Assembly (NCBI RefSeq): GCF_016735595.1
Contig: NZ_JAERRB010000005.1
Span: forward strand, 124,001-188,000
Length of the DNA: 64,000 bases
Origin: Chryseolinea lacunae
GTDB lineage: Bacteria > Bacteroidota > Bacteroidia > Cytophagales > Cyclobacteriaceae
Direction of reading: 5' to 3'
This document shows, piece after piece, positions 49,905 through 59,335 of this stretch. Each line of letters begins with the position of its first letter. The stretch's first letter is position 1. Below the pieces are notes generated by a model. The model made no database searches. It was not told where the DNA came from and saw only the letters and a list, made by a program, of their open reading frames with translations. The position numbers were made by a program, and so were the translations under genes.

Positions 49905-50322
49905 TGTATTTCAGAATTAATGGACCTATGACGAAAGCATCCGTGCGAAAAGCACAAAAGGCGTAATGTCCTGGACACCACGTCTTTTTATCAACAAAAT
50001 GTGTGATGGAGGTATCAGATACGCACAAAGCGTGTCGGTCGAGGTCGCCTGGTCACCGTGCAGGCAATAGTCAAGAACTGAACCGTTCTTCTGGAATGGT
50101 AAGCAGCGATTGCTGCTGATACGATGGTGAACAATGTTTTCAATTTCTTCCTTAGCGTTTAATTGTTGAACGTCAGATAAAAATCATTCGGTTTCGTTTT
50201 AGTTATCATTTCAAGAATGCAAAATTAAACGATAAAGTTTGGTAAAAGATAACCTTTGCCCTAAAAGACCCTAAATATTTTTGCTTGCTAACGAAAGTTA
50301 GTAATGAATTACACGTTAATAG
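49905..50322. other. Upstream region of arginine operon
   Basis: AT-rich toward 50150-50300. On the minus strand TAATTTTG (50220-50227) is a possible -7 box, giving a leader of about 310 nt before the GNAT start. Hairpins in it include AGCAGC-gatt-GCTGCT (50102-50117) and GTGC-gaaaa-GCAC. No convincing protein gene; one long frame in it lacks an ATG. Confidence 0.4.
50220..50227 (-). promoter_or_regulatory. Possible -7 box for arginine operon
   Basis: Plus-strand CAAAATTA, i.e. TAATTTTG on the minus strand, exact TAnnTTTG. No TTG at the expected upstream distance, so weak. Confidence 0.25.
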
Positions 50323-50356
50323 TTGCGGTTCTTCTTCCATGAATTGGTTACTTTTG
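50323..50356 (+). promoter_or_regulatory. Promoter of small signal-anchored protein gene
   Basis: TTG at 50323-50325, 23-nt spacer, TACTTTTG at 50349-50356: exact fit to TTG-N17-23-TAnnTTTG. The start codon is about 25-30 nt downstream. Confidence 0.5.
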
Positions 50357-50385
50357 CCCAACGTTTAATATTAGGTGTTATGGTG

Positions 50386-50742
50386 ATGAAAAAAATTGTG
50401 ATCTCGAGCATTTTTGTGGGGCTGATTGTTTGCCTGGCTGTTATTTTCAGACCGGTGCCGCCCGCCTCCCCAGAGAACACCCTGAAAACCCACGGCACCG
50501 TGGAGACCGTATTCGAAACCGGCGAGCATGACCTTGTGTTCAAGCTCAAAGGAGACGACCGGATTTACTACCTCAACCAGGGTCCTGAAAACGGTCCGAC
50601 ACTCGCAGAGCTTCGCGAAGATCTGTCCGGACGAAGCATTGAAATCTATTACGTGAAGTACTGGACCCCGATCGACCCCCTCAGCCGCATGAAGCACATT
50701 GCCAAGGTGGATTTGAACAAAACCACGTTGTACGCGAAATAG
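50386..50742 (+). CDS. Small signal-anchored protein, OB-like
   Basis: 118 residues from ATG at 50386 (an ATG at 50380 gives two more). N-terminal helix KKIVISSIFVGLIVCLAVIF anchors or exports it. The mature part has strand pattern GTVETVFETGEHDLVFKLKGDDRIYYLNQG and SIEIYYVKYWTP, resembling a small OB-type beta-barrel. The longer frame from 50323 starts inside the predicted promoter and was rejected. Function unknown. Confidence 0.7.
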   Translation: MKKIVISSIFVGLIVCLAVIFRPVPPASPENTLKTHGTVETVFETGEHDLVFKLKGDDRIYYLNQGPENGPTLAELREDLSGRSIEIYYVKYWTPIDPLSRMKHIAKVDLNKTTLYAK

Positions 50743-50788
50743 GTCTCCCGTTCCCCTTTCCTTTTTTGATTTAAGATTCTTTAAGTCT

Positions 50789-53700
50789 TTAGCGCACCAG
50801 CACAATTTTGCCTTGCTGGGTCATGGACTTGCCATTCACCGTGAGGTGAAGTGTGTAGATGTAGACGCCGCTGGGAAGCGGTGTGCCCTGCAAATCGGTT
50901 CCATCCCAAGCCAGCTCATTTCGGCCGGAGTGAAAATCCGGAAAGTCATCGCGCCCGAAATCAGCCAGCTGGCGACCATTCACGCTCACAATCTGAAGGC
51001 TCGCACCGTCGGGCAACACATCACCCGTGATGAGCACTCCAAAATAGACCTGGTAGTTGAACGGGTTTGGATACGGTGCCATGATGGTGACCGTGCTTTC
51101 ATTTTTCACCGTGAAGGTGATCACATAGGGTGCTACCCCACTCTTGTTGCCCCGCGCATCGGCTCCCTCTACCTGAAGCGTGTACACGCCATCGGCCAGG
51201 TTCTTTGGATTGAACTCTACCCGGAACGGCGTGGTGGTTGTGGCTGCATACCACTTCACAGCATCGCTGTTGAGTGGAATAGCCGTGGCCGCACACGTTG
51301 CCAATGCACACGGGTACGTCAGGAAAATGCGAACACCCACCGTGTCGGTCTTCAATACAAAAGGATCTTCATCCCACACGTTCACCACAATGTTGGGGTT
51401 GGGCGACACAAAGTCTCCATTCACCAAATGCCGTCCGTCTACCAGCACATCCAGCACAGGATTGAGCCGGTCGCTTTGCACATTCAGGTGTGCGGTCAGC
51501 TGAAGGATGTTGTTGTCGTAATACTGCTCGGGCAAGATGAGCGGGTTCACATACACCTCCACATCGTTTAGTCCATCGCGCTGCGCGGTGCTCACGTTTA
51601 CCGTAAACGACGTGGTGTCGCCGGGAGCCGGTGCTTTGATCTTCAAACGATCCTGCTCCGACGTGCGGAGCGCCTGGTTAAAAATATTGTACGCCACCGT
51701 GAGTGAGTCGCTGAATGTTTTGTCGCTGATGTTCACAAAGCCATACTTGCCCTGCCACACCACGCCTTCGTTCAGCACTTCCTGTTCGCGAACACCGCGA
51801 TAGACCAGCAAACCTTCGGGCACCGGTGTGAACGACACCACCCAGTTTCGCAGTTGCGCCGCCGTGAGGTTAATGTCGTCGCCAGCGCGATACACAATTT
51901 TCAGATAGGGATATTCCGCAGCACTCACACCACTCAGATCCTGGTTGCCATTCACACCGGTCAGCACACTCTGCTCGACGCCACTCAGCTTCACCCCCAC
52001 TATGTCGAAGCTCACCAGATCGGTGGCGCCAACTTCCCGCGTATGTGACTTGAGCGACACCCATTGCTGCGCGGGACCAATCAGGCCCGAACTCATGGTC
52101 GCCTCAGCATAACCTCCAGTGATGGTCTGATTTACCTCCAATACCTGCGTGGCCGCGGGCGACTGTGATGTTCTGAAAACTTTTGCCGTTCCTGCCACAC
52201 TTCCCTTGCGGCCAAAGATCACAACGGGTTCGCCACTGGTCAACGCGTCGATCTGCGCCACGCTGATGCCCAGCTCTCCCAGCTTGGTCTTTGCCGATGG
52301 GGGCCACGAGAGGAAATTTGCATCGCCAATGGAAAACAAGAGCACAGAATCGCCTGCGTGAATATTGTCGACATATTGAATGAGGTCGTCGTTGGCGCCG
52401 GTCACCATCTGCTGCGGATAAAAACTGTTGATCACCCAAGGCTCGCGACCACACGCCCGGCCGTTTCGGTTATACCATTTGAAAGGAACACCGATATAGG
52501 GCACGGTAGACTTCCGGTCGAAAGCAATGAGGTTGATCGTGTTGTTGTTGCAATAGAACCCTTGTTGCAGCAGGTTATATTCCGCGCCACCGATTTTCAC
52601 ACTCATGGTGTAGAACGGCGCCGGATTGCTGCCACCTAAAACCTTTAACGACACCGGTGTCACCGTTTCCAGAAACTCCAGTCGACGCGACGTGGCATCC
52701 TTGAAGAAACCTTCGGAGCCGTTGCCGGTATATTGAGGAAATTGAACCTGCGCCCATCCTTCGGGGCCGTTCTTTATAAAGGTGAACGAGCTGGTGGTCC
52801 ATTCTTCGCTTTCTCCCGGCTTGGGGTCCGCCAGCTTGCTGCGCCAATAATATGCCAACGTGTCGGCTACTACCAGCGACACGGGCTGCCGCGCCAGCAC
52901 CTGGCCCTTCACCTTGAATTGTTTTTTGTATTGACTGTCGAATGTATAGGCCGTGTCGAGTTCAATAATAAATTCGCGCTCGTCCGAAAGCAGGTCGGTC
53001 GATTGCAGCGCAAGGCTGACCTGGTCGGTGTGCACAATGGCAAAGGCCGAAGGAAAGAGGTTCTTGGTGCCGTTGGAAGGAATGAACAACGTCTTCGATG
53101 CGGTGTTGTTCTCTTCATTCAACTCCAGCAAAACATCGTCGGGGTCCAGTGTTACGCGAAAGGTGTTGTTTCCGAAGCCCATCTCTCTGCCTTTGCGCAC
53201 AATGAATGTGAGCGTGTCGCTATACTTTGCGGATGGATACAGCGAGTCATAGGTGATCAACGAATTGTCGTTCAGCGTGCGGGTCACTTCAATGCGGATT
53301 GTATTTTCCTTGGCCTGGCCAAAATTGCGGACGATCAATTTTATAGCGAACGAATCTGTGAGCGCGGTGATAGGCTGACCGTTGAACGACTCGAAAGAAA
53401 CGTTGTTGTCGTTAATTTCCAGATCGGCCTTGGGCGCGCCAAACAGTTTTACGGCGGGGTCGCCCAGCAAAATCATTTGCTGCACCTGGGTCACGTTCAC
53501 CGGCGCATCAAACGACGTTGCCAGATAGCGCTTCGCCGTTTCCTTCTGAATGTCACCAATACCTTTATAGATGAAGGTTGAGTCACCAAAGCCAACGTTA
53601 TAGAAAGTCTCCGAATATTTCTTCAACAGGTCCACAAAGCCGTAGAAGCTGTGACCAATGAACCCGGCTGCTCCTTTATCGCGGGCCACCACCCAATCCT

Positions 53701-55720
53701 GTCCAAACAACACATAGTCCATAAAGAACGAACCGGCATAACACCCGTTCATCAGCAGGATGGGATACTTGCCTTTGTTTTTATAGCCCAACACCGGATC
53801 GGTAACATAGCCCACATCAAAGTCGAGCGTGCTGGCCGACGAGTGTCCAAAAAACGTGACGAGGCTCACACCGGCATTCACCTGGTCTGATATGTTGATG
53901 TGCTGAATCTCCTTTGAGTATTTGGCAATGGCCGATACTTTCCCACCCAGATGATAGCTTTCGGCTACTCCCTGAAATTCCTTGAGAAAGGATTGAAACA
54001 GCTGCGGCTCTCCTTCTTCTATGCCGCCGCTGAGGTGCAGAATGTTCTTACGCCACAAGTCATTGTAGGGCAACGCCTCCATCTCCTTCACCTTGTCGAG
54101 ATAGGCGGCCACGTCGTCGGATTTCAGGGCGGGTATGCGTCCCGTGGGAATGGCGGGGTCGTAGGTTGTTCCTCCTAATCCGGCGGAGAAGGCCGCGTCG
54201 GAAGCGGGAAAGCCCGCCGAGGGCACGAAGTCTTTATATACAGGATACGCTGCCGGGTTTCTATAATAAGCATAAAACACGTCCATGCCCTTTCCCACCA
54301 ACAGGAGGTATTTCGGCATTTTCACGTTGGCCATAAATTTCAGAAAACGAAAAATGCCCACCGGTGTCGGCTCGCCATAGCTGAACTGATCATAGAGTTG
54401 TTGGATGTTCACCACCAGCGTATCGTATCGTCCGCCCGCGGTTGACGCTCGATATTCGGCGTAGGCTTTTACGGGGTCGCTATAACCACCCGCCGGTTTT
54501 CTCAACAACGGATGCGTGATGATGAGGTAGTTGTATTGTGACGGCACAATCTGGCGGAAACTCACAGGCCGCAACGACGGCGTGATGGGCGCCGATGTTG
54601 CAAACAGCATTCGTTCCGTCGATGTGGACGACACCACTGCGTTTAACGTACCGCTGCTGGTCGTGCCGATGCGACTCACCGCGTCAGGATCTGTCACGTC
54701 AAACAAACGCATGGACGCGGACGGGTTTTCGATCTGCACGTACGTCTTATTGCCCGCATTGGCTGGCAGTATGAATTTCTTTTCCGTAGCCGAGGCTGCA
54801 TCGGTCTTTTGAGCATACCGCAATTTGATAGCGGCTACGCTGATGCGATCGGGCTGTCCGGCTACACCGTTCACAGTCACCGTGAACTTCACGTTGCCAT
54901 CGGCTCCAATATCCGACCACTCCAGCGTTTCGTGGATGGTGAAGGGATCATAGCCGGAGAAGTCGATCGACCTCAGGAAGCGTCCATTCACGGAGAGGTC
55001 GGCCTGGTGCTGCATGAGCCCGCGGCCGGCAAACACTACCTCCACTTCGGGCTTCCCTCCTGTCGCCACGGTCTGCACAACATTGCTGATAGTAAAGTCG
55101 GCTGATTGTGTCTGATAGATCGTTCTGCCCATCCACCCTTCTCCGATGTCGAAGATGGTGTTCACAATTTCACCATAGTCCACGCCGGCCGAGTAGTCAG
55201 TAAGGATCACTGACAGTTTTTCGTCGAGATGAAATGCCTGCACGGGCAATCCTGAATTTGCTTCGGAGAAAGAAGCCATGCGTTTCCCCGAGGCAGTTCC
55301 TATGGTAAGGAAATAGGCAGACGAGTCGCTATAGAGGTTGTAATACTTGTGAGGTTGTGCTTCGGGCTTGCTGTAAAGCTCGGTGTCGAGTGTGCCGTCG
55401 TTGCGCTGACCATAGAATTCCAGAAAATCGGCGGGATCAAACTGGCTGTCGCCCTCACCGGCCACATAGAGCGCCTGTTCTTTGCCGCGATGAAAAAGCT
55501 GGAGTCGCGTGGGGTTCACGCCGCTCAACGGGAAGCCTGCAGCCTGGAGATCGGCATAGGTGAGCCGATAAATGCCATCTCTGGCCACCGGGATTTTGAA
55601 ATAGGGCTGATTAAAATCAATCCACTCGTTTCCGCTCTGCCCAAAGGCCGAACCCGTCAGCAACAGCCCTAAAAAAAATGCAGCAATCGAAACTTTCATC
55701 AGCAGACGTACAGCACGCAT
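50789..55720 (-). CDS. porU2: Type IX secretion system C25 peptidase-like protein (PorU2 type)
   Basis: 1643 residues from ATG at 55720 (alternatives 55738, 55699). Signal peptide ending GSAFGQ. N-terminal beta region about 30-400; gingipain C25 domain about 415-760 with catalytic His in VTFFGHSSASTLDFD (about 625) and Cys in LLMNGCYAGSFF (about 658), both retained; long Ig-like/beta region about 780-1540; C-terminal FlgD-like/T9SS sorting-type domain with YPNPFN and LPSGVYIYTLHL. Size and composition match the proteins named PorU2 in Cytophagales, paralogues of sortase PorU that cleaves T9SS sorting signals. Located at the cell surface. No other T9SS gene (porV, porT) in the window. Confidence 0.88.
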   Translation of the reverse strand: MRAVRLLMKVSIAAFFLGLLLTGSAFGQSGNEWIDFNQPYFKIPVARDGIYRLTYADLQAAGFPLSGVNPTRLQLFHRGKEQALYVAGEGDSQFDPADFLEFYGQRNDGTLDTELYSKPEAQPHKYYNLYSDSSAYFLTIGTASGKRMASFSEANSGLPVQAFHLDEKLSVILTDYSAGVDYGEIVNTIFDIGEGWMGRTIYQTQSADFTISNVVQTVATGGKPEVEVVFAGRGLMQHQADLSVNGRFLRSIDFSGYDPFTIHETLEWSDIGADGNVKFTVTVNGVAGQPDRISVAAIKLRYAQKTDAASATEKKFILPANAGNKTYVQIENPSASMRLFDVTDPDAVSRIGTTSSGTLNAVVSSTSTERMLFATSAPITPSLRPVSFRQIVPSQYNYLIITHPLLRKPAGGYSDPVKAYAEYRASTAGGRYDTLVVNIQQLYDQFSYGEPTPVGIFRFLKFMANVKMPKYLLLVGKGMDVFYAYYRNPAAYPVYKDFVPSAGFPASDAAFSAGLGGTTYDPAIPTGRIPALKSDDVAAYLDKVKEMEALPYNDLWRKNILHLSGGIEEGEPQLFQSFLKEFQGVAESYHLGGKVSAIAKYSKEIQHINISDQVNAGVSLVTFFGHSSASTLDFDVGYVTDPVLGYKNKGKYPILLMNGCYAGSFFMDYVLFGQDWVVARDKGAAGFIGHSFYGFVDLLKKYSETFYNVGFGDSTFIYKGIGDIQKETAKRYLATSFDAPVNVTQVQQMILLGDPAVKLFGAPKADLEINDNNVSFESFNGQPITALTDSFAIKLIVRNFGQAKENTIRIEVTRTLNDNSLITYDSLYPSAKYSDTLTFIVRKGREMGFGNNTFRVTLDPDDVLLELNEENNTASKTLFIPSNGTKNLFPSAFAIVHTDQVSLALQSTDLLSDEREFIIELDTAYTFDSQYKKQFKVKGQVLARQPVSLVVADTLAYYWRSKLADPKPGESEEWTTSSFTFIKNGPEGWAQVQFPQYTGNGSEGFFKDATSRRLEFLETVTPVSLKVLGGSNPAPFYTMSVKIGGAEYNLLQQGFYCNNNTINLIAFDRKSTVPYIGVPFKWYNRNGRACGREPWVINSFYPQQMVTGANDDLIQYVDNIHAGDSVLLFSIGDANFLSWPPSAKTKLGELGISVAQIDALTSGEPVVIFGRKGSVAGTAKVFRTSQSPAATQVLEVNQTITGGYAEATMSSGLIGPAQQWVSLKSHTREVGATDLVSFDIVGVKLSGVEQSVLTGVNGNQDLSGVSAAEYPYLKIVYRAGDDINLTAAQLRNWVVSFTPVPEGLLVYRGVREQEVLNEGVVWQGKYGFVNISDKTFSDSLTVAYNIFNQALRTSEQDRLKIKAPAPGDTTSFTVNVSTAQRDGLNDVEVYVNPLILPEQYYDNNILQLTAHLNVQSDRLNPVLDVLVDGRHLVNGDFVSPNPNIVVNVWDEDPFVLKTDTVGVRIFLTYPCALATCAATAIPLNSDAVKWYAATTTTPFRVEFNPKNLADGVYTLQVEGADARGNKSGVAPYVITFTVKNESTVTIMAPYPNPFNYQVYFGVLITGDVLPDGASLQIVSVNGRQLADFGRDDFPDFHSGRNELAWDGTDLQGTPLPSGVYIYTLHLTVNGKSMTQQGKIVLVR

Positions 55721-55829
55721 CGTTGAATACCAAAACAAGTGCGAAAGTAATCAAAAAGTGCGGTACATCCGGCCCGGGGAGACACTCTCCTGCCCGGGAA
55801 AAAGCAGGTTAAATTTGAGGGGTTCCCGA

Positions 55830-56132
55830 TTATCCTTCAACCTTGGGCTTGGTCAGAATCTTCATCAGGGAAAGCACGGCATTCCATACCACGGCGATGC
55901 CGCCAACAAAGACGTAGAGTTTCTCGGACGGGCTGAGATCACAATTCAGGGGAAACAAGGCTTTGAAAGAAAGCAACGGACCTCCCACAACGGCCTGCGA
56001 CGCCAGAACAATGCCCGCCACATGCAAAAACACGGCCTTGCTCCGGTGGTTCCAGAGATAGACGCCACACAAAATCATCGCCACGATGATCCCGGCGTAG
56101 AACGAGCTACTTAAAATCTGATAGAAATTCAA
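55830..56132 (-). CDS. Small three-helix membrane protein
   Basis: 100 residues. Hydrophobic helices about 6-27 (LSSSFYAGIIVAMILCGVYLW), 34-54 (FLHVAGIVLASQAVVGGPLL) and 72-93 (YVFVGGIAVVWNAVLSLMKIL). The C-terminus TKPKVEG is basic. No family recognised. Followed upstream, on the same strand, by a 59-residue glycine-zipper-like protein gene 24 bp away; likely an operon. Confidence 0.65.
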   Translation of the reverse strand: MNFYQILSSSFYAGIIVAMILCGVYLWNHRSKAVFLHVAGIVLASQAVVGGPLLSFKALFPLNCDLSPSEKLYVFVGGIAVVWNAVLSLMKILTKPKVEG

Positions 56133-56156
56133 TGGTGATACAACGTTGGTTGCGAT

Positions 56157-56336
56157 TTAACGTGCCTTCTTTTGGCGCTGGGTGAAGAGGGCATGGAAAA
56201 GCATGAACATAGCCCCGGCAATGGCGCCGACAATCGGGATCGTGTTGCCTCCAATCGCATTGCCGATAACGGCTCCCCCAAATGCTCCCGATATTACGTC
56301 TGCAAATACGGGGACCATACTTTCCATGTTTTTCAT
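56157..56336 (-). CDS. 59-residue glycine-rich membrane protein
   Basis: ATG at 56336, stop at 56157. MKNMESMVPVFADVISGAFG then GGAVIGNAIGGNTIPIVGAIAGAM; the GxxxG/GGxxxG spacing forms a glycine-zipper-like hairpin of two short helices, and the C-terminus QRQKKAR is basic. This type is frequent among small membrane or toxin-like peptides, but no toxin-antitoxin context is visible. Too short for standard gene calls; spacing to the next gene supports it. Confidence 0.55.
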   Translation of the reverse strand: MKNMESMVPVFADVISGAFGGAVIGNAIGGNTIPIVGAIAGAMFMLFHALFTQRQKKAR

Positions 56337-56539
56337 ATCCTACAGCATTTATTACACAATTTATACTCTTTTTTCCGAGAAAAAGATACGCCCCAATGCC
56401 CTCGAATACCCTCTCAGCTCTTCAAAAACACATTTTTTGCCGCATATGTCGGACCTTTCCTGATAACCGTCAAAAAGTTGCCAGGATTCGTTGATTAAAG
56501 ATTTTCAACTTTTTTTTAACAGTACTTGGCCATACATAG

Positions 56540-56573
56540 TACTTTTGCGTATATAGTTATGAGAACTAAATAT
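56540..56573 (+). promoter_or_regulatory. padR promoter -7 box and operator-like inverted repeat
   Basis: TACTTTTG (56540-56547) fits TAnnTTTG. Immediately after, ATATAGTT-atgag-AACTAAATAT (56551-56573) is an inverted repeat abutting the padR ATG, of the AGTT/AACT type expected for PadR-family operators. A second pair of AGTACT hexamers (56521, 56538) flanks the -7 box. Suggests autorepression. Confidence 0.5.
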
Positions 56574-56916
56574 GGCGGGTATGAATGTCGAAAACACGCA
56601 AGTACAAATGAGGAAGGGAATATTGGAATACTGCATCCTCCACATAATTTCGCGGGGCGAAGTTTATGCTTCAGATATGTTGGATGAACTCACGTCAGCT
56701 AAAATCATCGTGGTGGAAGGTACCTTATATCCCCTCCTGACACGGCTAAAAAATGCCGGGCTTCTGGAGTATAAGTGGGTGGAGTCTAAATCGGGGCCAC
56801 CCCGCAAATATTACAAACTCACCGATAAGGGAAGCAAATTTCTGGGAAGCCTCACCGAGACCTGGGACGAGCTTGTCCACTCTACACAAATGATCACCTC
56901 CAAACCCATCGCATAA
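56572..56916 (+). CDS. PadR-family transcriptional regulator
   Basis: 114 residues. Winged helix about 18-100: MRKGILEYCILHIISRGEVYASDMLDELTSAKIIVVEGTLYPLLTRLKNAGLLEYKWVESKSGPPRKYYKLT, the PadR signature. No long C-terminal ligand domain, so it belongs to the short PadR-s2 type. 22 bp before the PspC-domain gene and almost certainly its co-transcribed regulator, a pairing common in Bacteroidota. Confidence 0.93.
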   Translation: MAGMNVENTQVQMRKGILEYCILHIISRGEVYASDMLDELTSAKIIVVEGTLYPLLTRLKNAGLLEYKWVESKSGPPRKYYKLTDKGSKFLGSLTETWDELVHSTQMITSKPIA

Positions 56917-56938
56917 TCCTAACCAGACGAATACGTTT

Positions 56939-59323
56939 ATGAAAAAAAATATAAGCATCAACATCAGCGGTATAATCTTTCATATAGAGGAGGATGGTTA
57001 TGATACGCTTCGCAAATACCTTGACTCGATCAACAAGTACTTTGCGAATTTTGAGGATAGCAGCGAAATCCTGGCAGACATTGAGAGCCGCGTGGCCGAA
57101 ATCTTTCTTTCCAAACTGAACGAAGGCAAGCAGGTTATCACTGTCGACGATGTGAACGCCCTGGTGGCCACTATGGGTAGCGTGAACGACTTCAAAGCCG
57201 CCGAAGAAACCGACGGTGCAGGTCAGGAAAGAACAACGCAACAGGCACGGCCCAACGCCCCGCCTGAACCCGAACCTGCCAGCCGCGACACCGGCAGCCG
57301 CCCCTATCGCCCAACCCAGCCGTTGCAACGCGACCAAAAACGCAAAATCATTGGTGGTGTGTGTTCGGGCATCGGAAACTATTTCAACGTTGACCCGGTC
57401 TGGATAAGGCTTTTGTTTGGCTTGCTGGCCTTCGCCTATGGCATCACCCTTTTGGTTTACGTGGTGATGTGGATTGTGGTGCCGGGCTCCTACACATTGG
57501 AAGAACCTGAATTGGCCAAAAAGATGTTCCGCGACCCCGAACGCAAAGCCATCGGCGGTGTGTCGGGTGGCGTGGCCGCGTTTTTTGGAATGGACATCGT
57601 GGCGGTGCGTCTGCTGTTCGTGCTGTTCACCATCTTCTTTGGCGTGGGCTTCATCATCTACATCATTCTGTGGATCGCGTTGCCCGAAGCCAAGAGCATC
57701 ACCGACCGCATGGAAATGCAGGGCGAGCCCGTAACCCTTTCCAACATCGAATCGAACATCAAGAAAAATCTGGGCGAGACCGATAAAGAAGAATCAACTG
57801 CTACGAAGATCCTGTTGTTTCCCTTTCGCCTGATCGGGTTGTTGTTGAGTGTGCTGGGCAAAATTCTGGTGCCCCTCGTTGAAGTGATCCGCGTGGCCAT
57901 TGGCATCATCGTGATCATCATCGGCATCTCGTTCATGCTGGCGGCCATTGTTGTGGGCGGTGTGATGATCGGGTTGTTCTCGGCAACTGCGTTCTCGTGG
58001 CCAGGCATGGGCCCTGCTGAAACAAGCCTGCCCCTGCAGGTGTTCACCAACAGTTTCTCGGGTTGGATTGTGTTGGCCGGTTTCTTAGGCACCATCATTC
58101 CCGCGGTGTTCATCACCTTGCTGGGATCGTCGATCGTGGCCAAGAAATATGTGTTCGGACCCACCGTGGGATGGACCATGTTTGTCCTCTTCTTTGTGAG
58201 CGTTGCCATGCTGAGTGTTGGCATCCCGAAAATTGTCTACTCTTTCAAGGAAGAAGGCGAATATAAAACGGAAGAGACCTTTAAAATCCACGGCAAAACC
58301 GCTGTGTTGAAAATAAACGAAGTGGGCATGGACGATTACCACGTCACACACCTCACCTTGAAGGGTTATACGGGCACAGATTTTAAACTGGTGCAAACGT
58401 TCAAAGCGCAGGGCGCCACAAAACAGAAAGCCATCGAAAATGCACACATGGTTTCCTACAACGTGGATGTGCAAGACTCAACGGTTACGTTCGATTCAAA
58501 CCTTCAGTTCACCGACGACGCCGTGTTTCGTGCACAACGCCTCGATATGACACTCTACATCCCCTACAATTTCCCCTTCATCATGGACGAGCATGTCAGT
58601 CGCTTCATCTCCCAATATGTGGACGAAGAAAAACGCGACAGCTTCACCTGGACAATGACGGAAAAGGGCCTGGTGTGCGAAACGTGTCCCAAGTCGGAAG
58701 AAGAAGAAAATCAGATTGCCGACGAGTTTGGACTGCGCGACTTCAACGAGCTTGAGATCAGCGGTATGTTTGATGTACATGTGAAGCGTGGCGACGACTA
58801 TGCTGTGGAAATGATCGGCCCGGACAATGAAAAGAGCAAGTATAAAATCTTCCGCTCGGGCGATGCCCTGGTGATCCGCTACGAATCCAAAAAGAAATTC
58901 AAGTGGAATTCTGAGATGGTCGACATCGACGAGATGCGCATCAACATCACCATGCCGCAGCTTGAAAAAATAGAAGCCGAAGGTTACGGGAAAGTGCAGT
59001 TCGAAAACTTCGAGAGCGAAAACATGAGCCTTGAAGTGCGCGGTCCCGTGAAAGTGCGCGGCGACTTAAATGTGAAAAACCTGGTGATGGAACTCACCGG
59101 CAAATCGGAAGTGGAATTGTCGGGTAGGGCGCACAACCTGGATGCAGAAATTCTGTTCGCCTCCAAGCTGCGCGCCTACAACCTGGAAGTTCAGGATGCC
59201 GTAGTAGAAGTGAATGGCGCCTCTTCCGCGAAAGTGAACGTGAGCGGAAACCTGGAAATTGAAGAAGGGCTGGCCAGCGACGTGGATTATCGAGGCAACC
59301 CCGCGGTTGTTAAAAAAGACTAA
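56939..59323 (+). CDS. PspC-domain envelope-stress protein with C-terminal GIN (DUF2807) domain
   Basis: 794 residues. N-terminal soluble domain 1-95 (MKKNISINISGIIFHIEEDGYDTL); two tandem PspC domains about 133-185 (IIGGVCSGIGNYFNVDPVWIRLLF) and 201-252 (AIGGVSGGVAAFFGMDIVAVRLLF); four further membrane segments about 275-430; periplasmic region; head-GIN/DUF2807 beta-helix about 595-785 (LEISGMFDVHVKRGDDYAVEM, repeating strands to VDYRGNPAV). Inner-membrane sensor of envelope stress in analogy to PspC; the GIN domain probably faces outside. Regulated with padR. Confidence 0.87.
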   Translation: MKKNISINISGIIFHIEEDGYDTLRKYLDSINKYFANFEDSSEILADIESRVAEIFLSKLNEGKQVITVDDVNALVATMGSVNDFKAAEETDGAGQERTTQQARPNAPPEPEPASRDTGSRPYRPTQPLQRDQKRKIIGGVCSGIGNYFNVDPVWIRLLFGLLAFAYGITLLVYVVMWIVVPGSYTLEEPELAKKMFRDPERKAIGGVSGGVAAFFGMDIVAVRLLFVLFTIFFGVGFIIYIILWIALPEAKSITDRMEMQGEPVTLSNIESNIKKNLGETDKEESTATKILLFPFRLIGLLLSVLGKILVPLVEVIRVAIGIIVIIIGISFMLAAIVVGGVMIGLFSATAFSWPGMGPAETSLPLQVFTNSFSGWIVLAGFLGTIIPAVFITLLGSSIVAKKYVFGPTVGWTMFVLFFVSVAMLSVGIPKIVYSFKEEGEYKTEETFKIHGKTAVLKINEVGMDDYHVTHLTLKGYTGTDFKLVQTFKAQGATKQKAIENAHMVSYNVDVQDSTVTFDSNLQFTDDAVFRAQRLDMTLYIPYNFPFIMDEHVSRFISQYVDEEKRDSFTWTMTEKGLVCETCPKSEEEENQIADEFGLRDFNELEISGMFDVHVKRGDDYAVEMIGPDNEKSKYKIFRSGDALVIRYESKKKFKWNSEMVDIDEMRINITMPQLEKIEAEGYGKVQFENFESENMSLEVRGPVKVRGDLNVKNLVMELTGKSEVELSGRAHNLDAEILFASKLRAYNLEVQDAVVEVNGASSAKVNVSGNLEIEEGLASDVDYRGNPAVVKKD

Positions 59324-59335
59324 CCCCGAACAGTT

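Noticed and set aside
49905-50200. About 90-codon minus-strand frame in the arginine operon leader
   Set aside because: Lacks an ATG or good alternative start and has no recognisable features.
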